Position numbers and translations under genes: made by a program
Notes under the pieces: generated by a model
What the model saw: the letters and a program-made list of their open reading frames with translations, nothing else
Databases searched by the model: none
Told to the model about the DNA's origin: nothing
NCBI GenBank assembly: GCA_002849045.2
Contig: NCRO01000211.1
Span: 1-28,160, forward strand
DNA from: Candidatus Sediminicultor secundus
GTDB taxonomy: Bacteria; Atribacterota; JS1; SB-45; 34-128
DNA: 28,160 nucleotides
Reading direction: 5' to 3'
Shown: one piece after another, positions 1 to 8,619 of the stretch
How the letters are laid out: each line of letters opens with the position of its first letter
Position numbering within the stretch: the first letter of the stretch is position 1

Positions 1-1
1 C

Positions 2-113
2 AAAGATAAAGGAAATTCGAAAAAGAGCGGTTTTACTTTAAGTAAAAAATGTGGATGAACTGGAAGAGGCAAAAAGTTTAGGTTTTATCTATGAAGGAGT
101 AGGGAGAAAATAA
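2..113 (+). pseudogene. 3' end of an unidentified gene, broken by a one-base shift in an A run
   Basis: An open frame enters from the left edge and ends at TGA within 60 bases. Removing one A from the A6 run at 44-49 joins it to a second frame that ends at TAA 111-113. The joined C-terminus reads SKNVDELEEAKSLGFIYEG and then VGRK. The ending LGFxYEG is reminiscent of GNAT acetyltransferase C-termini, but the piece is too short to assign. The shift may be a real mutation or a sequencing error in the homopolymer. It lies on the same strand as the nonulosonate genes that follow. Confidence 0.3.
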
Positions 114-502
114 ACTGTTGTAATTATCAAATGATAAACAGAAATATAAATAAAGTGAAAATTAGTAAAAGAAATTGAAATGGTCAAAATGTAACGGCCA
201 ATCAATAAGTAAACTATTAATTATTGATTCAATAAGTGCGAACATAACATATAGTATTTTAAAAGTAGCAAGCATAAAGCGACGAAAATCTTAGTACCAT
301 GTATGCAAGATTTATAGGTTCGCACTTACAAGAAAAGACTAGTTGAAAAAGCAGATAAGATTGGATATTTTACAATAGCAATTAAATATTATAATAATGC
401 GAAAATACATAAAAAATATGAGTATATATTTTTATTTGCTTATTTTAACTGGATTTATGTTTTTCCGTCTATGTGTTAATGTTTACTTCGAAGGAGGATA
501 AT
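114..502. other. Gene-free, AT-rich leader upstream of neuB
   Basis: No convincing coding frame was found here. A 53-codon open stretch from about 318 to 480 lacks a start codon and has a low-complexity composition, so I do not call it. The notable content is the long inverted repeat at 233-328, listed separately. The neuB ribosome binding site AAGGAGG is at 491-497. I see no convincing sigma70 promoter pair. Confidence 0.5.
233..328. repeat. 11-bp perfect inverted repeat enclosing a nested hairpin
   Basis: TAAGTGCGAAC at 233-243 is the exact reverse complement of GTTCGCACTTA at 318-328. Inside it, AAATCTT at 286-292 pairs with AAGATTT at 307-313 around a 14-base loop. This could be a structured leader RNA of the neuB operon or a small MITE-like remnant with terminal inverted repeats. 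No transposase is nearby and no target duplication is obvious, so its identity is open. Confidence 0.5.
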
Positions 503-1537
503 ATGACCTCAATCAAAATTGAAAATAGAATCATTGATAACAAGCATAAACCTTTTGTAATAGCAGAAATTGGAATTAATCATGAAGGAAATTTTAAAAA
601 AGCAATGAAAATGGTAGATGATGCTTATAAAAGCGGAGCAGAATGTATAAAATTTCAATGTCATATAATAGAAGATGAAATGGTTAAAAATGATGTAATT
701 CCGGGAAATGCAAAGGAATCTATATGGGATATTATTAAAAGATGTAGTTTAACCCTGCAAGAAGAGATAAAAATAAAAAAATATGTTGAACGTTTAGGTA
801 TGATTTATTTGAGCACACCTTTCTCAAGAGCCGCTGTGGACAGATTAGAAAAAATGGATGTATATGCTTATAAAATCGGCTCTGGAGAATGCAATAATTA
901 TCCTTTAATTGAATATATTACTTCTTTTGGTAAACCAATTATTCTAAGTACTGGAATGAACGATATTAAAAGTATTTCTTTATCCGTTGAAATACTTGAA
1001 AGAAATAAAATAAATTATGCTCTTTTGCATTGTACTTCATTATATCCTACTCCCTACGAAAAAGTAAGATTAAACGCTTTATTAGAGCTAAAAAATAATT
1101 TCCCCAATGCAGTAATAGGATTAAGTGATCATTCAATAGGTAATTACACCTCTTTTGCTGCAATCCCTTTAGGAGCCTGTATTATAGAAAAACATTTTAC
1201 TTCTAATAAGAAATGGTCTGGACCGGATGTACCAATATCAGTAAACCCCAATGAGCTAAAAGACTTAATTAAAGGAACTGAAGCTATTCATAAAGCTTTA
1301 AAAGGGAAAAAAAAGATATTAAAAGAAGAAAAACCCACTATAGATTTTGCATATTCTTGCGTTGTTTCAATTAAAGATATTAAGAAAGGTGAAATATTTA
1401 CTAAAGATAATATTTGGGTAAAAAGACCAGGAACAGGCGAAATTAAAGCTAAAGATTTCTATAATGTTTTGGGCAGAGAAGCTACAGTAAATATTCAGAA
1501 AAATAAACAAATAGAATGGAAAATGATAAATGATTAA
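503..1537 (+). CDS. neuB: NeuB-family nonulosonate (sialic/legionaminic/pseudaminic-type) synthase
   Basis: Condenses phosphoenolpyruvate with an N-acetylated hexosamine-type sugar to give a nine-carbon nonulosonic acid in the cytoplasm. The 344-residue protein has the NeuB TIM barrel: FVIAEIGINHEG near residues 18-29, IKFQ at 49-52, LSDHS around H210 and EKHFT around H231. The two histidines match the metal ligands of this family. A SAF (antifreeze-like) domain fills about residues 285-344. I chose the ATG at 503 because AAGGAGG sits 5 bases upstream; an in-frame GTG at 473 has no good ribosome site. The 3' end overlaps neuC by 8 bases, implying coupled translation. Which nonulosonate is made cannot be read from this gene alone. 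Confidence 0.88.
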   Translation: MTSIKIENRIIDNKHKPFVIAEIGINHEGNFKKAMKMVDDAYKSGAECIKFQCHIIEDEMVKNDVIPGNAKESIWDIIKRCSLTLQEEIKIKKYVERLGMIYLSTPFSRAAVDRLEKMDVYAYKIGSGECNNYPLIEYITSFGKPIILSTGMNDIKSISLSVEILERNKINYALLHCTSLYPTPYEKVRLNALLELKNNFPNAVIGLSDHSIGNYTSFAAIPLGACIIEKHFTSNKKWSGPDVPISVNPNELKDLIKGTEAIHKALKGKKKILKEEKPTIDFAYSCVVSIKDIKKGEIFTKDNIWVKRPGTGEIKAKDFYNVLGREATVNIQKNKQIEWKMIND

Positions 1538-2663
1538 GAAAAAAATTGTTTTTTTAACAGCTACTAGAGCAGATTTCGGTAAGTTGAAGCCATTAATGGG
1601 GAAGATTGAGAATTCAAAATTCTTTGAATGTTATATTTTTGCTACCGGGATGCATACTTTATCAAAATATGGAAATACAATTGAGGAAATTAGAAAAGAA
1701 AGATATGAAAACATCTACGCTTATATTAATCAAAATGATACGGATAAAATGGATATAATATTATCAAATACAATTTTAGGATTTAGTCATTATATTAGTG
1801 AGTTATGCCCAGATATGATAGTAGTTCATGGTGATAGAATTGAAGCATTAGCCGGAGCAACTGTAGGAAGTTTGAATAACATTTTAGTTTCTCATGTCGA
1901 AGGTGGAGAACTTTCGGGAACTATTGATGAAACAATGAGGCATGCTATTACTAAATTATCACATATTCATTTTGTTGCAAACAATATAGCAAAAAAAAGA
2001 TTGGTACAATTAGGAGAAAATAAAAATCATATTTTTGTAATTGGATCTCCTGATATTGATATAATGCTTTCAAATAAATTACCAACTTTAGATTTTGCAA
2101 AAAAAAGATACGATATCAATTTTAATTCTTATGCTTCATTTATTTATCATCCTATAACAACCGAGCTTAACAAAATAGAAAATAACATTACAAACACTGT
2201 TAATGCTCTTATTAAATCAAATAAAAAATATATTGTATTATTTCCTAACAATGATATGGGATCAAATACAATTCTAAAAGAGTATAAAAGGTTTGAAGAT
2301 AATCCAAATTTTAAGATGTTTCCTTCAATGCGATTTGAATATTTTTTAACTTTGCTAAAAAATTCTAGTTTTATAATTGGTAATTCAAGTGCTGGTATTA
2401 GAGAGGCCCCAATATATGGAGTTCCGACGATTAATCTCGGAACAAGACAGCAAGGACGAACAATTAATAAACAAATCATTAATATAAATGAAAAAGAAGA
2501 TTTAATTATAAAAACTATTGAGAATATAAGAAATAAAAAAATGAAGCCAGTAAAAGAATTTGGCGAAGGGAATAGTTGTGAAAAATTTTATAAAATATTA
2601 TGGAACAAAGAAGTATGGAATATTTCTCCTCAAAAAATGTTTATTGATATTGATGAAGTCTAA
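1530..2663 (+). CDS. neuC: NeuC-type hydrolysing UDP-N-acetylglucosamine 2-epimerase
   Basis: Hydrolyses UDP-GlcNAc (or a bacillosamine-type UDP sugar) with C2 inversion, giving the ManNAc-like acceptor for NeuB. The 377 residues match the usual length of the family. Visible motifs are TATRADFGKLKPL near residue 10, VVHGDRIEALAGATVGS near 100, HVEGGELSG near 122, and the nucleotide-binding GNSSAGIREAP with GVPTINLGTRQQGR near 290-320. It starts inside the last codons of neuB, so the two are clearly co-translated. Whether the substrate is UDP-GlcNAc (sialic acid) or the diacetyl-bacillosamine form (legionaminic acid) is not decided by what I can see. Confidence 0.85.
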   Translation: MIKKKIVFLTATRADFGKLKPLMGKIENSKFFECYIFATGMHTLSKYGNTIEEIRKERYENIYAYINQNDTDKMDIILSNTILGFSHYISELCPDMIVVHGDRIEALAGATVGSLNNILVSHVEGGELSGTIDETMRHAITKLSHIHFVANNIAKKRLVQLGENKNHIFVIGSPDIDIMLSNKLPTLDFAKKRYDINFNSYASFIYHPITTELNKIENNITNTVNALIKSNKKYIVLFPNNDMGSNTILKEYKRFEDNPNFKMFPSMRFEYFLTLLKNSSFIIGNSSAGIREAPIYGVPTINLGTRQQGRTINKQIININEKEDLIIKTIENIRNKKMKPVKEFGEGNSCEKFYKILWNKEVWNISPQKMFIDIDEV

Positions 2664-2809
2664 TATTAATAAATAAAGAGAAATATAAATAAAAATGATA
2701 CGCTAACTTTATGTGTTCTAATTAATTTAATAACTTTACAAACGGATATTTTGATAAGATAAAATATTATTAGTGATTATAGATAATTCCTTCTAGGAAG
2801 GGAGAAAAA

Positions 2810-3865
2810 ATGAATAAAATTTTAAAACCATATATAATCGGAGAAGTTGCATACAATCATGAAGGGGATATTGATTATTTATTTAAAATGATAAATGATA
2901 TCGCAGAATTAAAATTAAATGCTATTAAATTCCATATGCTATTAAATCCTGAAAGTTATATGCAAAAGAGACATCCCATTAGACATAAATTAAAAAATTG
3001 GATTTTCAATAAGAAACAATGGGATGAAATTATTGATTATTCAAACAAAAAGAACTTGGATGTATTCGTTTTATGCGACGATGTTGAAAGTATCGAGTAT
3101 ATTTTAGAAAACAATATCAATATTGCAGCCATAGAACTTCATGCCACAGGATTGAATGATTATTTTTTACTTAATGCCGTATTTGGATTTAATAAACAAA
3201 TTATACTGGGTGTGGGAGGCTCTACTATAGATGAAATTAATTTTGCTGTTGATTTTTTAAATAACAAGGGGAAAAATAATATTCTTTTAATGTATGGTTT
3301 CCAAAGCTATCCAACCAAATATACTGATATTAATTTATCTAAGATGCTAAAAATAAGAGATTTGTTTAAATTACCAATTGGATATGCAGACCATACTGCT
3401 TTTAATAATTCAAATAATGAAATTATTAGTTGCATGGCAGCTATGATGGGTTTTAACATTTTGGAAAAACATTATACTCCGGATTATGGAATAGAACGAA
3501 TAGATTATCATGCCGCTGTTGGCAAGATGCAAATACTTAAAATAAAAGAATTGATGGAGTTAGCATTAAAAGTTTATGGTAATGGAAATTTAAAAATGTC
3601 AGAGGCAGAATTAGAATATGGTAATACCGGACCGATGAAAAAAGCCATTGTGGCAAAGAAGAAAATTAAAAAGGGAGAAAAACTTTCATTTGATAATCTT
3701 TGGTTTAAAAGAACAGCAGATGAAAGCCCTTTAAAACAAAATAAATTTTTGCAATTAATTGGACTAAAATCAACTAAAGATATAGAGGAAGATGAAATAA
3801 TAGATTTTGGTAAGGTTAAATATAAATTTAAGAAGGCTGATTTGAAAAGTTTTGGTGTAAAATAA
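2810..3865 (+). CDS. Second, divergent NeuB-family synthase
   Basis: A 351-residue NeuB-family barrel plus C-terminal SAF domain, clearly different from the neuB copy at 503. The metal-ligand histidines are retained (GYADHT, H195; LEKHYT, H221), as is the N-terminal IIGEVAYNHEGD. The usual IKFQ motif is IKFHM here (H42), and the substrate loop after it is unlike classical NeuB. This suggests a PEP-condensing enzyme with a different acceptor, in the manner of SpsE-like proteins that pair with SpsF. The ribosome site AAGGGAG is at 2799-2805. A 146-base gap separates it from neuC, so it may have its own transcript. It is followed by an SpsF-type gene, which supports a second nonulosonate-like sugar. 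Family assignment is secure; product is not. Confidence 0.75.
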   Translation: MNKILKPYIIGEVAYNHEGDIDYLFKMINDIAELKLNAIKFHMLLNPESYMQKRHPIRHKLKNWIFNKKQWDEIIDYSNKKNLDVFVLCDDVESIEYILENNINIAAIELHATGLNDYFLLNAVFGFNKQIILGVGGSTIDEINFAVDFLNNKGKNNILLMYGFQSYPTKYTDINLSKMLKIRDLFKLPIGYADHTAFNNSNNEIISCMAAMMGFNILEKHYTPDYGIERIDYHAAVGKMQILKIKELMELALKVYGNGNLKMSEAELEYGNTGPMKKAIVAKKKIKKGEKLSFDNLWFKRTADESPLKQNKFLQLIGLKSTKDIEEDEIIDFGKVKYKFKKADLKSFGVK

Positions 3866-3885
3866 AAAATGAAGGAGCAATAGTA

Positions 3886-4638
3886 ATGAAGATAGGATTT
3901 TTAATCACTGCAAGGCTAAAATCAACAAGATTACCTAAAAAAATAATTTTAAAGCTTAATGGAAGAGAAGTGATCCGCCATATGATAGACCGACTTAAAT
4001 TATCAAATATATTGAATAATATTATAATATGTACTTCAAACAATGCTCAAGATAAACCTTTAATTGAAATTGCAAAAGAGGAAAACATAGATTATTTTCT
4101 TGGCGATGAAGATGATGTTATTTTTCGCTTATATAATGCCGCTAAGGAATTTAAATTAGATTATGTTCTTAATGTAACCGCTGATTGTCCTTTAGTGGCT
4201 ATTGAGTTTATAGATAAAATTATTAAAAAATATAAGGAATCGCATGCAGATCTTATTACATGTTTTAATTTGCCTCATGGTTTTTATTTAAATGGGCTGA
4301 AAATTGATGCAATGGGGAAAGTATGTGAAATAAAAAAAAGCAAAGAAACAGAAGTTTGGGGGGGATATTTTACAGATACTGGATTATTTAATGTTGTAGA
4401 TTTAGATATTCCTAAAAAATATATAAGAAAAGAATATAGATTAACATTAGATTATCCAGATGATTTGAAATTTTTTAAGGAAATATTCAACCATTTTAAA
4501 AAGAATACTTATAAAGTTCCAACTTTAGAAATAATTGAATATTTAGATAAAAATCCCCAAATCGCCGATATAAATAAGCACTGCGAAGAAATGTATAAAA
4601 GAAGATGGGATAGTCAAAATAAGCAGGTATTAAAATGA
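3886..4638 (+). CDS. SpsF-type cytidylyltransferase (activates the acidic sugar)
   Basis: Expected to transfer CMP from CTP onto a nonulosonate-like sugar, or to do an equivalent activation. The 250-residue protein starts with the nucleotide-binding ITARLKSTRLPKKI, and has GDEDDVIFRLYNAA near 82-95 and NVTADCPL near 105-112. These features are typical of the SpsF/COG1861 branch rather than classical NeuA. Its ribosome site GAAGGAG lies about 8 bases upstream. The last bases overlap the next start as ATGA. Partner genes are the divergent NeuB upstream and the oxidoreductase downstream. The C-terminal half is homologous to the broken fragment at 8620-9022, so the wider locus once held a second copy. 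Confidence 0.72.
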   Translation: MKIGFLITARLKSTRLPKKIILKLNGREVIRHMIDRLKLSNILNNIIICTSNNAQDKPLIEIAKEENIDYFLGDEDDVIFRLYNAAKEFKLDYVLNVTADCPLVAIEFIDKIIKKYKESHADLITCFNLPHGFYLNGLKIDAMGKVCEIKKSKETEVWGGYFTDTGLFNVVDLDIPKKYIRKEYRLTLDYPDDLKFFKEIFNHFKKNTYKVPTLEIIEYLDKNPQIADINKHCEEMYKRRWDSQNKQVLK

Positions 4639-5618
4639 AAATTGGAATTATTGGGTTGGGATCGATAGGTAAAAGACATGTTAGATGCCTCAGGAAATTG
4701 GGATATGAAGATATTATTGCTTTAAGAACTAAAAAGGGAACAACTAAAACATTACCAGTGGAGTTTAATTATATAAATGAAACCTTTAATGTCAAAGATT
4801 TTTATTCTAATAATTTAGATGGTGTAATTATTTCAAACCCGACATCTCTACATATTGAAACAATGAAGATTCCATTAGAAAAAAATATTCCTATTTTTGT
4901 AGAAAAGCCCATTGCAGACTCAATAGAAAAATTAAGAGAAATTGATGATTACGACTTAAATAGTGTTATAATCGGATTCAGTTTGAGGCATAACGAAATA
5001 ATAAACACAGTAAAAGAATTTATTGCTTCAGGAAAAATAGGGAAAATTTATAAAGCTAATTTATATTGTGGGCAATTCCTTCCATCTTGGCATCCATATG
5101 CAGATTATAGGAAAGAATATTATGCTCGTAAAGACCTAGGCGGTGGAGTAATCAGAACCTTGTCGCATGAAATAGACTTAATGCATTATTTTTTGGGGGA
5201 TACAAAAGAATTGTGTGCCAGCGTTGAAAAAATATCTGATCTGGAAATTGATGTGGATGATAATGTTTATATGATTTGTAAGATGGCTAACCACTCACTG
5301 GTAAGCATAGAATTAGATTATTTTAATCCTGTATTAACCAGAAGAGGGATTATTTTTGGTTCCGAAGGGACTATAGAATATTCTTTTTCAAAATTAAATG
5401 TTACTTTTGCAGATTATAATGGAAAAATAAGGATAATATATAAAAATATTAATTTAGATTGGAATAAAATGTATATCGATCAAATGAAAAACTTTGTCAA
5501 TTTCATAAAAAATAAGGAAAGTCTCTGTTGTACTTTTGAAGATGGTGTTAATGTGATGAAAGTTATAAAAGCTGCTGAAGAATCAACACGGACAAAAACT
5601 TGGCAAAAAGTAGTTTAG
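4635..5618 (+). CDS. Gfo/Idh/MocA-family NAD(P)-dependent sugar oxidoreductase
   Basis: A 327-residue cytoplasmic dehydrogenase with an N-terminal Rossmann fold (IGIIGLGSIGKRH, residues 3-15) and the family EKP signature at residues 90-92 (VEKPIA), followed by the alpha/beta substrate domain. HEIDLMHYFLG near 180-190 is typical of the catalytic region. It overlaps the SpsF-type gene by 4 bases (ATGA). Homologues next to NeuB/SpsF genes are generally thought to oxidise or reduce a nonulosonate precursor. The exact substrate is inference only. Confidence 0.78.
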   Translation: MKIGIIGLGSIGKRHVRCLRKLGYEDIIALRTKKGTTKTLPVEFNYINETFNVKDFYSNNLDGVIISNPTSLHIETMKIPLEKNIPIFVEKPIADSIEKLREIDDYDLNSVIIGFSLRHNEIINTVKEFIASGKIGKIYKANLYCGQFLPSWHPYADYRKEYYARKDLGGGVIRTLSHEIDLMHYFLGDTKELCASVEKISDLEIDVDDNVYMICKMANHSLVSIELDYFNPVLTRRGIIFGSEGTIEYSFSKLNVTFADYNGKIRIIYKNINLDWNKMYIDQMKNFVNFIKNKESLCCTFEDGVNVMKVIKAAEESTRTKTWQKVV

Positions 5619-5629
5619 GGGAGGATATT

Positions 5630-6709
5630 ATGTTTGATATTAAATTTTATATGAAAGTTTCTGATTTTAAGGCTCGTTTAATGAATGGTGAAGAGTTTGA
5701 TAAGCAATACCTTTTTGAACAGTTTGAAGAATTCCGGAGTAGAGAGCCCATTCTGTATAATCTCGAGTCAACCAATGCCTGCAATATGAGATGCGAAATG
5801 TGTCCACGCACAAGGATGATGACCCGTAAGATCGAGACAATTAACAATAAGATATTTGAAAAAATTATCGATCAGTTAAAGCCATTTTCTGATAAAGACT
5901 GGCAAGAATGGCAGAACTTTGTTGAGAAATATTACCAAATTCCACGGAGCGAGGTAAGTGAAAATCATTTTCTTCGTCATATCCTTCCAAAAGTTATAGT
6001 CATGCATGGCTATGGAGAACCTCTTTTGGATAAGAACATAGCAGGGAGGATCAAAATGCTGTCCGACAGAAATCTACCTTCATATTTTAGTTGTAACCCT
6101 GCAAACATAAATATCGAAAAGTTGCTGGAGATTTTTGAGAATGGATTGGATTATATAAAATTTGCCATAGAAACCGTTGATGACAGTCTTCATAAAGAGA
6201 TAAGAGGTCCTGCTTCAAGCTTCACGGTGGGCTATCACAAAATTCTCCGACTTCTTGAGCTGAAGGAAATGTATGGTTATAAAACTACTATTATAATTAC
6301 GATGCTCAATTTCAGTAAGTCATGGGAAGAAAGTGAATTCCCAAGACTAAAGAAAGAATTCGAAGGCCTGGATGTGTATCTCTACCTCAAAAGTCTGGAC
6401 CAGCTATGGGTTAGAGACAACAAGCATGAAACCAAGGCAATATCTTGGATTGAATTTTGCCATTTTCCTTGGACATCCTTGACTGTCAAATCAAATGGGG
6501 AAGTAGCAATGTGTGTAGAAGATTTCAACAATGAGATCATATTAGGAGATGCAGCTAAAGAGACACTTTATTCCATATGGAATGGTAAGAAATACAGACA
6601 ATTCAGGAAGGACCATTTTAATTTAAAAAAAGGCGTAAAATGCACTCAACAATGCGATATGAAACTTATCGGAAACATGAATTTATCTGGAAAGTTGTCG
6701 AAAACATAA
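5630..6709 (+). CDS. Radical SAM protein with C-terminal SPASM-like cluster
   Basis: The 359-residue protein carries the radical SAM CxxxCxxC motif as CNMRCEMC at residues 51-58, preceded by LESTNA. The C-terminal part has cysteines in CHFPWTSLTVKSNGEVAMC and in VKCTQQCD, as in SPASM/auxiliary 4Fe-4S proteins. I chose ATG 5630 because GGGGAGG lies 5 bases upstream; an in-frame TTG at 5600 lies inside the previous gene. Base composition is visibly less AT-rich than in 503-5618, suggesting separate ancestry. Relatives in glycan loci act on sugars or small molecules, but the reaction is unknown. It forms a unit with the methyltransferase 26 bases downstream. Confidence 0.75.
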   Translation: MFDIKFYMKVSDFKARLMNGEEFDKQYLFEQFEEFRSREPILYNLESTNACNMRCEMCPRTRMMTRKIETINNKIFEKIIDQLKPFSDKDWQEWQNFVEKYYQIPRSEVSENHFLRHILPKVIVMHGYGEPLLDKNIAGRIKMLSDRNLPSYFSCNPANINIEKLLEIFENGLDYIKFAIETVDDSLHKEIRGPASSFTVGYHKILRLLELKEMYGYKTTIIITMLNFSKSWEESEFPRLKKEFEGLDVYLYLKSLDQLWVRDNKHETKAISWIEFCHFPWTSLTVKSNGEVAMCVEDFNNEIILGDAAKETLYSIWNGKKYRQFRKDHFNLKKGVKCTQQCDMKLIGNMNLSGKLSKT

Positions 6710-6735
6710 TCTCTTATTGATGGAGGATACACAAT

Positions 6736-7704
6736 ATGGTAAATATAGATAGGGAATGTTATGTGTGTGGTAAGAAGAAATTGAGAGTGATAAGAACTAA
6801 GCTTCGCTATGACATAGAAAGAAATGTTCTTGAATGTAAGAGCTGCGGTATCATTTATTTGGAACCCAAACCCATCCCGAAAGATTATTACGAATGTGAA
6901 TACCGCAAGCTCTATACTCCTGTATTGGGCAAGAAATTGAGTGCGCAACAAATATTTTATACATTTCTTCCTTACCAAAAATCACGCATAGAAGAAATCA
7001 AACATATCCTATCCCCTGAAATGAAAGTGCTTGACGTGGGTTGTTCAGCCGGTCATTTCTTATATACGGTGCAAAATCATGTCAAAGAATGTATTGGTAT
7101 TGAATTCAACAGAGAAGAATTCGAGTTTGCGCGTAAAAAACTTGGACTGAATATATATACGAAACCAATTGAACAAACAGATATTCCCCAAGAATATTTT
7201 GACCTCATTACCGTGTTTCAGGTTCTAGAACATATGGATTCTCCAATGCAATTTTTGGAAACGATTCATAAATATCTGAAACCAGAAGGATTTCTTGTGA
7301 TTGAAATTCCGAATGTTCAGGATGCCTTACTTTCGTTATATCATATAAAGGAATACTCTGATTTTTGGTTTAGAGAACCTCATGTTTTTTATTATTCTCC
7401 TAGGACACTATCCATGATGCTTGAAAAATGTGGATTCGTGGGCGAAACCAAAACGACACAGAATTTTAATCTTAAGAATCATATTAATTGGATACTGAAT
7501 AGAAAACCCCAGGGGACCAATGTTGAAATGTCGAAACCAGTCTTGGTGGATTCTGATTCGGCGAATCCTGCGATGAAAGAAGAATTCAACCAGTGGTTTC
7601 AGGAAGTGAATGAAGAATATAAAAAACTTTTAAACAAACACCAACTGGGGGAGAATATATTATTCATTGGTAAGAAGAAAAGTGTCACGGTGGATTTATT
7701 ATGA
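6736..7704 (+). CDS. Class I SAM-dependent methyltransferase with N-terminal zinc-ribbon-like motif
   Basis: The N-terminus has two CxxC pairs (C8/C11 and C34/C37), as in zinc-ribbon-bearing sugar methyltransferases. The SAM-binding motif I follows as VLDVGCSAGHF, then an acidic IGIEFN strand end, and FQVLEHM plus a post-motif LKPEGFLVIEIPN, typical of the Methyltransf_23 type. Length is 322 residues. The ribosome site GGAGG is 10 bases upstream. Its TGA overlaps the next ATG as ATGA, so translation coupled into the heptose-kinase remnant. It probably methylates a glycan or sugar nucleotide, but O-, N- or C-methylation cannot be separated here. Confidence 0.75.
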   Translation: MVNIDRECYVCGKKKLRVIRTKLRYDIERNVLECKSCGIIYLEPKPIPKDYYECEYRKLYTPVLGKKLSAQQIFYTFLPYQKSRIEEIKHILSPEMKVLDVGCSAGHFLYTVQNHVKECIGIEFNREEFEFARKKLGLNIYTKPIEQTDIPQEYFDLITVFQVLEHMDSPMQFLETIHKYLKPEGFLVIEIPNVQDALLSLYHIKEYSDFWFREPHVFYYSPRTLSMMLEKCGFVGETKTTQNFNLKNHINWILNRKPQGTNVEMSKPVLVDSDSANPAMKEEFNQWFQEVNEEYKKLLNKHQLGENILFIGKKKSVTVDLL

Positions 7705-8141
7705 TTATTTCAAAAACACCATTCAGAATGAGTTTTGCAGGGGGAGGTTCTGATCTTAAAGCATATTACCAACACGGTTATGGTTCTGTCGTGAGCACTA
7801 GAATTAATAAATACATATACATAACTGTAAATAAGAGGTTTACTGAAAATATTAGGGTTGGTTATTCTAAAATAGAAGAAGTTAAGAATATTGAAGATAT
7901 CGAACATAATCTGATTAGAGAGGCATTAAAAATAGTAGGAATTAAAGATAAGTGGATAGATATTGTTTACATGTCAGATTTGTTACCTGCTCATGAAGGA
8001 TCTGGATTAGAGACATCAAGTAGCCTTCTTGTTGGAACTTTAAATGCCCTACATGCTTTTAAAGGAGAAAATGTGTCTGCTGAAACTTTAGCAAAGGATG
8101 GAATATTGGTTTATTGGGAAATCTTACTATACCCTTTTTGA
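7701..8141 (+). pseudogene. hddA: 5' portion of a heptose-7-phosphate kinase gene, truncated by recombination
   Basis: Residues 1 to about 132 are closely similar to the complete kinase at 22088 (MIISKTPFRMSFAGGGSDLK, then GYSKIEEVKN). After about base 8095 the similarity stops abruptly and the frame runs 14 codons into unrelated sequence. Everything after the first third, including the C-terminal GSGGGGF motif, is missing. The GHMP phosphate loop is also altered: GLETSSS where the intact copy has GLGGSSS. A functional kinase is therefore very unlikely. The 3' flank is the second half of an SDR gene, so this is a fusion point between two cassettes. Confidence 0.85.
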
Positions 8142-8590
8142 CTATTCAAAGTTTTATACCTGTTATGGTAAAGCAACAAAAAGGGTCAATAATTAATATA
8201 GCATCACATTATGGCATAGTCGGTAACGATCAAAGAATTTATGAAGATTCTAATTTACATAAAATATATGTAAAAAATCACCCAGGGATTAAACAAATAT
8301 ATTCTCACGGAGTTTATAATGCGGCAAAGGGAGGTTTAATAAATTTTACTCGATATCTTGCGGCATATTATGGCAAATATAACATCAGAGTAAATTGTAT
8401 ATCTCCAGGAGGGATATATCAAAAAAATGAAAATAAAATATTTGTTGAAAAATATAGCAATAAAACTCCCCTTGGACGGAAAGCAAATCCAGATGAAATA
8501 AATGGTGCAGTTATATTTCTTGCTTCCGAGACATCAAGTTATGTTACAGGTCATAATTTAGTTGTTGATGGTGGTTATACGATATGGTAA
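8096..8590 (+). pseudogene. 3' half of a short-chain dehydrogenase (SDR), lacking its NAD-binding start
   Basis: From about 8096 one frame reads GWNIGLLGNLTIPFLTIQ, then GSIINIASHYG (catalytic serine), YNAAKGG (catalytic Tyr-Lys), and ends ETSSYVTGHNLVVDGGYTIW, the typical SDR C-terminus. The N-terminal TGxxxGIG dinucleotide site is absent because the upstream sequence is the heptose-kinase head. A TTG at 8114 could start a short product of 158 residues, but it would lack the cofactor site. The original enzyme was probably a sugar-precursor SDR of the kind found beside SpsF-type genes. Confidence 0.8.
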
Positions 8591-8619
8591 TTTTTTCCAT
8601 AAATTCATAATATTAAGAG

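Noticed and set aside
291..302. AGTACCATGT shared by the inverted-repeat element (233-328) and the structured element at 9214-9335
   Set aside because: Only about 10 bases match and the surrounding structures differ; chance is sufficient.
318..480. 53-codon open stretch beginning VRTYKKRLVEKADK
   Set aside because: No start codon, no ribosome site, low-complexity AT-rich composition; it overlaps the inverted repeat arm.
2147..2479. Minus-strand open frame of 110 codons inside neuC, and similar antisense frames inside most other genes
   Set aside because: Shadow frames of well-supported plus-strand genes; no motifs and no ribosome sites.
2735..2770. Possible promoter TTTACA followed by TAAAAT upstream of the second NeuB
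   Set aside because: Spacing of 19 bases and a poor -10 in very AT-rich DNA.
8010..8539. 12-base identity GAGACATCAAGT between the kinase relic (8010-8021) and the SDR relic (8528-8539)
   Set aside because: Both encode ET-S-S in ordinary coding context; too short to claim gene conversion, although it coincides with the altered kinase loop.
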